A DNA stretch of 8,810 nt from an uncultured Bacilli bacterium. GTDB taxonomy: Bacteria > Bacillota_I > Bacilli_A > RF39 > UBA660. Below the pieces are notes generated by a model. That model had not been told where the DNA came from, searched no databases, and worked only from the letters and a program-made list of their open reading frames with translations. The DNA is taken from contig CALVRF010000054.1 in assembly GCA_944358495.1 (NCBI GenBank), positions 1 to 8,810 on the forward strand, in the 5' to 3' direction. The position numbers and the translations under genes are program-made. Shown in pieces: positions 1 through 4,222 of the stretch (position 1 is its first letter; every line of letters starts with the position of its first letter).

Positions 1-73
1 CGCCTAATGTAGGACTCGAACCTACGACCCAACGGTTAACAGCCGTTTGCTCTACCAACTGAGCTAATTAGGC
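1..73 (-). tRNA. tRNA-Asn(GTT), copy 3 in transcription order
   Basis: This folds as a complete cloverleaf on the minus strand. The acceptor GCCTAAT pairs with ATTAGGC, the D-arm contains GCTCAGTTGGTAGAGC, the anticodon loop is CTGTTAA (anticodon GTT, asparagine) in an AACGG/CCGTT stem, and the T-arm is GTAGG-TTCGAGT-CCTAC. The discriminator base is G, as usual for bacterial tRNA-Asn. The window ends at the discriminator, so an encoded CCA cannot be seen, although the two sister copies have one. It is the last of three tandem copies 5 bases apart and is identical to the copy at 160-235. Confidence 0.97.
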
Positions 74-78
74 AAAAG

Positions 79-154
79 TGGCGCTCAATGTAGGACTCGA
101 ACCTACGACCCAACGGTTAACAGCCGTTTGCTCTACCAACTGAGCTAATTGAGC
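79..154 (-). tRNA. tRNA-Asn(GTT), copy 2, variant acceptor stem
   Basis: This is the same tRNA body as its two neighbours, with anticodon loop CTGTTAA (GTT), discriminator G and an encoded CCA at 79-81. It differs only in the acceptor stem, which reads GCTCAAT/ATTGAGC where the other copies have GCCTAAT/ATTAGGC. Pairs 3-70 and 4-69 are therefore exchanged (C-G then T-A becomes T-A then C-G) with full pairing kept on both strands, so the copy looks functional and not decayed. Five-base spacers on both sides imply one tRNA transcript cut by RNase P and 3'-end nucleases. Confidence 0.97.
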
Positions 155-159
155 ATAAA

Positions 160-235
160 TGGCGCCTAATGTAGGACTCGAACCTACGACCCAACGGTTA
201 ACAGCCGTTTGCTCTACCAACTGAGCTAATTAGGC
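160..235 (-). tRNA. tRNA-Asn(GTT), copy 1, directly below the T-box
   Basis: This is a complete cloverleaf with acceptor GCCTAAT/ATTAGGC, anticodon GTT, discriminator G and encoded CCA at 160-162. It is the first gene after the T-box terminator: its 5' end lies about 8 bases past the T-tract, which leaves no room for another gene or promoter between them. Its expression should therefore depend on read-through of the T-box attenuator, or on tRNA-Glu/Ile read-through that also has to cross that terminator. Confidence 0.97.
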
Positions 236-242
236 AAAATAA

Positions 243-286
243 CAAAAAACAGTCAAACATCCTTAATTATAAGGACGAATAACTGT
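243..286 (-). terminator. T-box intrinsic terminator
   Basis: On the minus strand ACAGT pairs with ACTGT and CGTCCTT pairs with AAGGATG around an ATAATT loop, followed by TTTTTT. The CGTCCTT arm is shared with the T-box antiterminator, so the two structures exclude each other. This is the expected attenuation switch. Confidence 0.9.
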
Positions 287-491
287 AATTCGCGGTACCA
301 CCTTATTTATCACTAATGTGATCACTCTATAGTTTCTCTTTAGAAACTTATAATGTGGTAACGGATTACAGCCGACTTATCCTACTACTTTCAGATAAAT
401 TACTCGGTGGTGTTCTTCACATTTGGCTTATTACCAGCTTCCATCATTCTGGCTTTCTATTAATAAGGGTTCAAATGTTACTCTCCACTTC
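243..491 (-). promoter_or_regulatory. T-box riboswitch leader, asparagine (AAC) specifier
   Basis: All the canonical parts are visible on the minus strand. Stem I is built from GTGG/CCAC (485-488 with 407-410), ACATTTG/CAAATGT (472-478 with 419-425), CTTATTA/TAATAAG (461-467 with 427-433) and CCAG/CTGG, capped by a distal loop containing GATGGAAG. The specifier loop GAAGAACA (411-418) sits opposite AGAGTA, and by alignment with the glyQS-type layout its triplet is AAC (412-414), an Asn codon that pairs with anticodon GUU. A stem II region (AGTAGTAGG...CCGTTA) and a stem III (AGTTTCT/AGAAACT) follow. The T-box sequence AAGGTGGTACCGCG (291-304) forms the antiterminator with CGTCCTT (271-277), and CGTCCTT alternatively pairs with AAGGATG in the terminator. 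In known T-boxes, uncharged cognate tRNA stabilises the antiterminator. The 5' end is inferred from the promoter. Confidence 0.93.
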
Positions 492-497
492 AATGTA

Positions 498-526
498 TTT
501 ATATAAAAAACTAAATTTTAAAACAA
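498..526 (-). promoter_or_regulatory. sigma-A promoter of the T-box/tRNA-Asn unit
   Basis: On the minus strand TTGTTT (521-526), a 17-base spacer and TATAAA (498-503) lie between tRNA-Glu and stem I. The expected start falls near 490, just before the GTGG base of stem I, which is where a T-box transcript should begin. The -35 is weak and the region is AT-rich, so the position of stem I is the main support. Confidence 0.65.
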
Positions 527-529
527 TTT

Positions 530-606
530 TGGTAGTCCGTACGGGATTTGAACCCGTGTATGCATGCGTGAAAGGCATGTGTGTTAAACCACTTCACCAA
601 CGGACC
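530..606 (-). tRNA. tRNA-Glu(TTC)
   Basis: This is a minus-strand cloverleaf with anticodon loop CTTTCAC (anticodon TTC, glutamate) in a CATGC/GCATG stem, T-arm ACGGG-TTCAAAT-CCCGT, discriminator A and encoded CCA at 530-532. The acceptor is GGTCCGT/ACGGACT, so position 1 pairs with position 72 as a G-T(U) wobble where G-C is usual. It follows tRNA-Ile by 9 bases and is probably co-transcribed with it. The body resembles the Bacillus-type tRNA-Glu, and the wobble does not suggest a pseudogene. Confidence 0.96.
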
Positions 607-615
607 AAATAAAAA

Positions 616-692
<77 letters not shown>

Positions 693-711
693 ATTCATAT
701 TTGACTTCTTA

Positions 712-740
712 AGTATACATTATTTTATGAGTTTTGACAA
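712..740 (-). promoter_or_regulatory. sigma-A promoter of the tRNA-Ile/tRNA-Glu unit
   Basis: On the minus strand TTGTCA (735-740), a spacer of exactly 17 bases and TATACT (712-717) form a near-consensus vegetative promoter. Transcription would start near 705, about a dozen bases before the mature 5' end of tRNA-Ile, which is typical for a stable-RNA operon. Confidence 0.85.
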
Positions 741-807
741 GTATTTTATCTCATTTTTTTATTATTTTGTGAAAAAATGCCACTTTTAAAGTCAAATCTT
801 AATTTTT

Positions 808-1176
808 TTAACATTTTTCTTCAACCAATTCATAATTATATTGGTTTGTAGAATCATTATAACTAATTTCTACATAACCGCAAATTTTAGTGTTATCACT
901 TGGATTAGTAATATCTGAACTATCAATATAACCATCACTAGCTAACTCCTCTAATGATAATTCATAAGGTTCATCAGATGAATCAAAAGGCAAAACATCA
1001 CCATTAGCTATGGCCCAATTTTCGGCTGCACTTAAAATAATTTCTTTTTGACTATCTTCTAATGATTCTCTAGAATCACCTAAAATTCCGGTGGTAACCG
1101 CAACCGTAATAACAGCTACTATACCTAAAATAACAATTACCGCTAAAAGCTCTATTAAAGTAAACCCATTTTTCAT
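808..1176 (-). CDS. type IV prepilin-like protein (second of a tandem pair)
   Basis: This 122-residue protein starts MKNGFTLIELLAVIVILG, a textbook type IV prepilin leader. It has a short basic peptide, a cleavage site between Gly4 and Phe5, Glu at mature position 5, and a hydrophobic helix of about 20 residues that anchors the subunit in the membrane and packs into the filament core. A prepilin peptidase would cut and methylate it. The globular part is short and acidic, with Cys99 and a Cys as the very last residue, which could close a C-terminal disulfide loop as in pilin D-regions. The ATG at 1174-1176 was chosen because GGAG lies 9 bases upstream and the leader is then of normal length; an in-frame ATG ten codons upstream would run into the neighbouring gene. 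It begins one base after the stop of the upstream pilin, so translation is probably coupled. Pseudopilin or competence-type pilin is an equally good call. Confidence 0.88.
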   Translation of the reverse strand: MKNGFTLIELLAVIVILGIVAVITVAVTTGILGDSRESLEDSQKEIILSAAENWAIANGDVLPFDSSDEPYELSLEELASDGYIDSSDITNPSDNTKICGYVEISYNDSTNQYNYELVEEKC

Positions 1177-1177
1177 A

Positions 1178-1555
1178 CTAGCACGCTCCATCATATTCAT
1201 AAACATATTGATAATCCTGATAACTTATGCACACTCTAGTACTACTGGAGACAGTCCCGTCATCAGTCAAATCTTTGATCGTTTTATCATCTAAATAACC
1301 GGAATCTTGTAACTCTTTAATTGTAATATATTTTTTTTCAGAACCATTATAATATACTTTGCCACCGTTTTCACTTAAATTATTAACTCCCCAATTTCTA
1401 GCAGCCGAAACTATTTGCTGTTTTTGATTTTCATTTAAACTTTCCCTACTATCATTTAAAACGCCAACAATGGTTGGAACGGTGATTACTGCAATGATTC
1501 CTAAAATAAGTATTACCGCTAACAATTCAATTAAAGTAAATCCATTTTTTTGCAT
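1178..1555 (-). CDS. type IV prepilin-like protein (first of a tandem pair)
   Basis: This 125-residue protein starts MQKNGFTLIELLAVILILG, with a prepilin peptidase site after Gly5, Glu at mature position 5 and a following hydrophobic N-terminal helix (roughly residues 6-28). It is a clear paralogue of the next gene: both continue with an N/GDSRESL segment and a (S)AA.NW segment. The head is hydrophilic, and Cys109 and the C-terminal Cys125 may form a disulfide. The start ATG at 1553-1555 has GGAGG 8 bases upstream; the longer open frame to 1636 would overlap khpA and carries no leader-like sequence. The gene ends in TAG one base before the next ATG, and its last codons hold the ribosome site of that gene. 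It has its own promoter. No pilus ATPase, platform protein or peptidase gene lies in the window, so the machinery must be elsewhere. Confidence 0.88.
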   Translation of the reverse strand: MQKNGFTLIELLAVILILGIIAVITVPTIVGVLNDSRESLNENQKQQIVSAARNWGVNNLSENGGKVYYNGSEKKYITIKELQDSGYLDDKTIKDLTDDGTVSSSTRVCISYQDYQYVYEYDGAC

Positions 1556-1574
1556 ACCTTTATCCTCCATTATA

Positions 1575-1603
1575 AATATAACATAAAGGATAATTTTAGT
1601 AAA
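1575..1603 (-). promoter_or_regulatory. probable sigma-A promoter of the pilin pair
   Basis: On the minus strand TTTACT (1598-1603), a 17-base spacer and TATATT (1575-1580) lie just before the GGAGG of the first pilin, giving a very short leader. The -35 overlaps the T-tract of the khpA terminator. It is a fair but not consensus match. Confidence 0.5.
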
Positions 1604-1628
1604 GAAAAAGATCCCCTTAAAAGGAATC
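1601..1628 (-). terminator. terminator of the rpsP-khpA operon
   Basis: On the minus strand GATTCC (1623-1628) pairs with GGGATC (1610-1615), including one T-G pair, around a 7-base loop, followed by TTTTTCTTT. The 5' arm lies inside the last codons of khpA, so the hairpin overlaps the stop codon. Confidence 0.7.
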
Positions 1629-1859
1629 AATGTCAATTTTAACTTTTGGCAAGTTATTCATGTAGCTACTGGCTTGGACAATGGTTCTGATTGCTTTAGC
1701 AACTGCCCCATTTTTACCAATAACAGCACCCATGTCCTCATTACTAACTAAAACTTGAATAGTGATAATATCTTCATCATCACCTAACTGTTTTACTGAA
1801 ACCATATCCGGATTTTTAACTATACTTTTTATTAAGTATTCCGTTAACTCTGTTAGCAT
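1617..1859 (-). CDS. khpA: KH-domain RNA-binding protein KhpA (YlqC family)
   Basis: This 80-residue single KH-domain protein has the RNA-binding GxxG loop visible as GKNG (residues 48-51) within the helix-loop-helix around residues 43-58. Its length and its position directly after rpsP match the KhpA/YlqC family. In other Firmicutes KhpA pairs with KhpB (Jag/EloR) and affects cell elongation, division and sRNA or mRNA binding; that role here is inferred from the family. The ATG at 1857-1859 follows the rpsP stop by two bases, and only a weak purine-rich stretch (AAGAAAG) precedes it, so translation is probably coupled to rpsP. In B. subtilis the operon continues with ylqD-rimM-trmD-rplS. Here it ends in a terminator. 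Confidence 0.92.
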   Translation of the reverse strand: MLTELTEYLIKSIVKNPDMVSVKQLGDDEDIITIQVLVSNEDMGAVIGKNGAVAKAIRTIVQASSYMNNLPKVKIDIDSF

Positions 1860-1861
1860 AA

Positions 1862-2146
1862 TTATTTACTTTCTTTTTTTGAATGTTTCATATAGTGGAA
1901 TTTTTCGTTAATTCCTGCTTTGTTAAATAAGCTTTTTACTGTATCAGTTGGCTGTGCACCTTGTGATAACCATTTTAAAGCTACTTCTTCGTTAATTTTG
2001 ATTTCCGCAGGTTCAGTAATAGGATTATAGGTTCCGACTAATTCGATGTATTTACCATCTCTTTTAGTTCTTGAGTCTGCGGCTACAATACGATAAAATG
2101 GTTTTTTCTTAGCGCCCATTCTTAAAAGTCTTAACTTAACTGCCAT
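1862..2146 (-). CDS. rpsP: 30S ribosomal protein bS16
   Basis: This 94-residue protein has the diagnostic bS16 N-terminus MAVKLRLLRMGAKKKPFYRI, followed by VAADSR and, around residues 38-60, the GTYNPITEPAEIKIN segment and the ALKWLSQGAQPTDTV segment. It is a small primary-binding protein of the 30S subunit body. Start choice: the ATG at 2144-2146 has GGAGGG about 6 bases upstream and gives the family N-terminus. The open frame runs 18 codons further upstream, but that part covers the promoter and has no family match. The gene is first in the operon with khpA and is driven by a strong promoter inside the preceding terminator. Confidence 0.98.
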   Translation of the reverse strand: MAVKLRLLRMGAKKKPFYRIVAADSRTKRDGKYIELVGTYNPITEPAEIKINEEVALKWLSQGAQPTDTVKSLFNKAGINEKFHYMKHSKKESK

Positions 2147-2168
2147 ATTATCCCTCCATTCGTTATTA

Positions 2169-2197
2169 AGTCTATCATAAAAAAAAGGAAGTGTCAA
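2169..2197 (-). promoter_or_regulatory. sigma-A promoter of rpsP-khpA, overlapping a terminator
   Basis: On the minus strand a perfect TTGACA (2192-2197), a 17-base spacer and TAGACT (2169-2174) stand upstream of rpsP. The -35 lies within the 3' arm of the cotE terminator, and the spacer contains its T-tract, so the same bases serve both elements. Confidence 0.82.
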
Positions 2198-2217
2198 CAC
2201 TTTTTGGTTAACACTTC
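2179..2217 (-). terminator. strong terminator after cotE
   Basis: On the minus strand GAAGTGTTAAC (2207-2217) pairs with GTTGACACTTC (2188-2198) over 11 pairs, one of them T-G, around an 8-base loop, followed by CTTTTTTTT. It begins two bases after the cotE stop codon. Confidence 0.9.
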
Positions 2218-2218
2218 A

Positions 2219-2752
2219 TTATATGTAATTTTCATCGACTTTTTCATCAATCTCTTTTAAAGTCTCTTCATCTACATCATCGACGATTTCTTCCCATGGA
2301 TCTTCGTCTTCTTCAATGGCTATTTTGACTTTGGTTTCCCCAACTATTTCAACACCTAATTCTTTTTCAATATTAAAGGAAATAGTATTACTGTCTTTAA
2401 TATTTACTTCTGAGCAAGTTGGCTGTTTTAGCGAGCGAACAATGATGTCGGTATCACCTGATAAATCGGCATTTTCTTTGATTCTGACGTTAAACAAATC
2501 ATTATAATCGATTTTTTGATTAATAACGGTGGTTTTACTATCATTATCATAAGAATACCATATATTAATATCAAATGAGCCATTTACTCCGATTTTGTCA
2601 CCGGCTTTATAACCTTTAAATTGATGATTGATTACCCAGCATCCTAGTATCGTTGTTGGTTCATGTTCCGCAGTAGCAGTATAGGTATTTTTAAAGTGTT
2701 TTTTACCTTTACCGACAACAGCTTTTGTTACTATCTCTTTATATGCTGCCAC
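2219..2752 (-). CDS. cotE: outer spore coat morphogenetic protein CotE
   Basis: This 177-residue protein follows the Bacillus CotE pattern along its length, by my recollection of the B. subtilis sequence: EIVTKAVVGKGKK near the N-terminus (6-18), LGCWVINH (36-43), DINIWYSY (61-68), a QPTC motif (110-113), VGETKV (137-142), and a strongly acidic, Trp-containing C-terminal tail (about 147-177). CotE is made in the mother cell, coats the forespore with the help of SpoIVA, and recruits outer-coat proteins; the acidic tail is where many partners bind. The start is taken as GTG (2750-2752) with AGGGGTGA a few bases upstream. Another in-frame GTG at 2767 lies within or before that ribosome site and would add five residues not expected in the family. 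A mother-cell-type promoter precedes it, and the position near miaB fits the Bacillus order. Its presence implies the organism sporulates. Confidence 0.93.
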   Translation of the reverse strand: MAAYKEIVTKAVVGKGKKHFKNTYTATAEHEPTTILGCWVINHQFKGYKAGDKIGVNGSFDINIWYSYDNDSKTTVINQKIDYNDLFNVRIKENADLSGDTDIIVRSLKQPTCSEVNIKDSNTISFNIEKELGVEIVGETKVKIAIEEDEDPWEEIVDDVDEETLKEIDEKVDENYI

Positions 2753-2769
2753 TATATCACCCCTCACTT

Positions 2770-2796
2770 TAAGATATGCTTATGGCCTAAAAATGT
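2770..2796 (-). promoter_or_regulatory. putative sigma-K/sigma-E mother-cell promoter of cotE
   Basis: On the minus strand CATATCTTA (2770-2778) matches the sigma-K -10 pattern CATAnnnTA exactly, and an AC dinucleotide (2795-2796) lies 16 bases upstream, matching the minimal sigma-K -35. The surrounding GTATACATT could also serve as a poor sigma-E -35. B. subtilis cotE uses sigma-E and sigma-K promoters. The match is short, and its strength comes from standing before cotE. Confidence 0.55.
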
Positions 2797-2800
2797 ATAC

Positions 2801-2829
2801 AAAAAAAGTAGTTTTTATTCTACTTTTTA
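2801..2829 (-). terminator. terminator after the 444-residue membrane protein gene
   Basis: AAAAAGTAG and CTACTTTTT form a 9-pair stem around an 8-base loop, followed on the minus strand by a T-run. The hairpin overlaps the stop codon. The stem is AT-rich, so the strength is uncertain. It is nearly symmetric and could act from either side. Confidence 0.65.
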
Positions 2830-4161
2830 AGATAAATTAGTAATTAAATTTAAAAGGGCTTCATTATTCATTAATTTAGAAAGAATATAATTTACATCTT
2901 CCTCTGTAAGTTCGCTAATTGGGGTGTTTTCAGTTATGGTTTCTTTATTTACTTGGCTAAGCTTTTCAAAATCATTTTGGATATTAAAATCAAAATTTAA
3001 AGTTTCGCCATTGGTAGTTAGCGTATTTTGGGTATTAATGCTTTCACTATTATTTTTACTAACATAAGTGATAGTTCCTTCCATTTGTTCTTCACTATTT
3101 TTAATAAGATAATTATAGGTTTCTTCATCTATTTTTGTAAGGCTATAAGTATTAGTTACGTTATTTATAGTTTCATTAATTTCTAATTTTGTAAATTTTT
3201 GATTAAAGCCTCTAGTATAAATACTAATGGTTATGGTATTATCATTAAAACTACTTTTAATTTCGTTAGTGTTTTCATTTAAGATATTTTGGATTTCATT
3301 TTGACTTTTATCAGAAATTTTAGCTACAGTATTTAAAAAATCTTGGTCGTTTTGCAGAGCAGAATTAAAGTTATCAGCAAGCTTATTTATGTTATTTTTA
3401 TCGATGGTAAGCACAGAACGATAAGTTTTAGTGGCTTTATCGTTAATATCTATTTGCATTTTCGAACCGGTGATTTTTTCGCCATCGATACTTTTAATTA
3501 GAGCTTTATTTAAAGAATCCAATAAGATATTGACATCAGTTTGAGTTACCGTATTTTCCGTACTATCTAATTTAATATATTTATTTAAAAGGTCGGATGA
3601 ATATAAATAGTTTTCACCATTTTCAGAATAAAATAAGCCGGATAAAAGATTATTATCATCATAAGTCATATTGAAGTTTATTTTAGAAATTTGGTTATTG
3701 TTATCACTTTCATAGTCTAAATTAAGCTTTATTTTATTTAATTCACTATAATTTTCGTGATCAAAATTAGTATTTATTTGGATATTACCTTGGATAGGAT
3801 TAGGTTTAGAATTAATATTATCACTTAGGGTACCAAATGCTTTGTTGATGGCAGTTTCAAATATAGTTTTAGGATTATTCATAAAATAAGTATAAAGACC
3901 ACCGGCTGCAATTAAAACTAGTAAAATAAGCGTAATAATTAAGGCTTTTTTAGAGGCCTTTTTAGTTTTTAAGCTAGGCTTATTGATAATATTATCGACT
4001 TCTTTTTGATTTAAAGTAGCTTCTGGGGCAGAATTTATGGTTTTATCAATACTAGTTAGTTTTTCACTTTCTAAGGCTTTATCAAAGGCTTCTTTGACAT
4101 CGTCTTTGATTTCTTTTTTTTCTTCAAAGTTTAAAGATATGTTTTTTTCTCTTTTTGACAT
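2827..4161 (-). CDS. single-pass membrane protein of unknown function
   Basis: I do not recognise a family. The 444-residue protein has a charged N-terminal part (about 1-70) rich in Lys, Glu and Asp with no membrane character, one hydrophobic segment at about 72-94 preceded by a KKASKK-type basic cluster, and then some 350 residues rich in Asn, Ser, Thr and Asp. The topology implied is N-inside with a large outer domain. That domain has alternating polar/hydrophobic stretches suggesting beta-structure, for instance a run around residues 175-200 containing NGENYLYSSDLLNKYIKLD, which recalls LolA/LppX-like or DUF lipoprotein-like folds; this is weak inference. No cysteines, lipobox, sortase motif or catalytic signature are visible. 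The ATG at 4159-4161 has GGAG 8 bases upstream; an in-frame GTG three codons earlier lies too close to that site. The gene sits between miaB and cotE, where B. subtilis has ymcA, to which it has no resemblance, and it has its own promoter. Confidence 0.8.
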   Translation of the reverse strand: MSKREKNISLNFEEKKEIKDDVKEAFDKALESEKLTSIDKTINSAPEATLNQKEVDNIINKPSLKTKKASKKALIITLILLVLIAAGGLYTYFMNNPKTIFETAINKAFGTLSDNINSKPNPIQGNIQINTNFDHENYSELNKIKLNLDYESDNNNQISKINFNMTYDDNNLLSGLFYSENGENYLYSSDLLNKYIKLDSTENTVTQTDVNILLDSLNKALIKSIDGEKITGSKMQIDINDKATKTYRSVLTIDKNNINKLADNFNSALQNDQDFLNTVAKISDKSQNEIQNILNENTNEIKSSFNDNTITISIYTRGFNQKFTKLEINETINNVTNTYSLTKIDEETYNYLIKNSEEQMEGTITYVSKNNSESINTQNTLTTNGETLNFDFNIQNDFEKLSQVNKETITENTPISELTEEDVNYILSKLMNNEALLNLITNLS

Positions 4162-4182
4162 AAAGCTCACTCCTCTATATTA

Positions 4183-4211
4183 ATAATAGCAGATTAAAGG
4201 ATTTTGCGCAA
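4183..4211 (-). promoter_or_regulatory. probable sigma-A promoter of the membrane protein gene
   Basis: On the minus strand TTGCGC (4206-4211), a 17-base spacer and TATTAT (4183-4188) form a promoter with a TGC extension just before the -10. It lies in the 61-base gap below miaB. I see no convincing terminator after miaB, so read-through from miaB is also possible. Confidence 0.6.
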
Positions 4212-4222
4212 TGAAAAAACAA

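Noticed and set aside
1..235. CRISPR-like regular 81-base repeats
   Set aside because: The repeats are complete tRNA-Asn genes with 5-base spacers, not repeat-spacer units.
355..612. Plus-strand open frame of 85 codons
   Set aside because: It runs across the antisense of the T-box leader and tRNA-Glu, has no ribosome site and no protein-like composition.
764..807. Possible terminator after the second pilin
   Set aside because: Only 3-5 base stems can be drawn beside the T-runs; too weak to call. Pilin transcripts may run into the tRNA promoter region.
1091..1294. Plus-strand open frame of 67 codons over the pilin pair
   Set aside because: It is antisense to the pilin N-terminal helix; its apparent hydrophobic character follows from the opposite strand.
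1567..1576. Perfect TATAAT just before the first pilin ribosome site
   Set aside because: A -10 there would start transcription at or past the GGAGG, leaving no usable leader; the TATATT box upstream with a spaced -35 fits better.
1556..1636. N-terminal extension of the first pilin to an upstream start
   Set aside because: It would put 27 residues before the prepilin leader, overlap khpA, and ignore the good GGAGG before the internal ATG.
2316..2507. Plus-strand open frame inside cotE
   Set aside because: It is a shadow of a well-supported gene, with no ribosome site.
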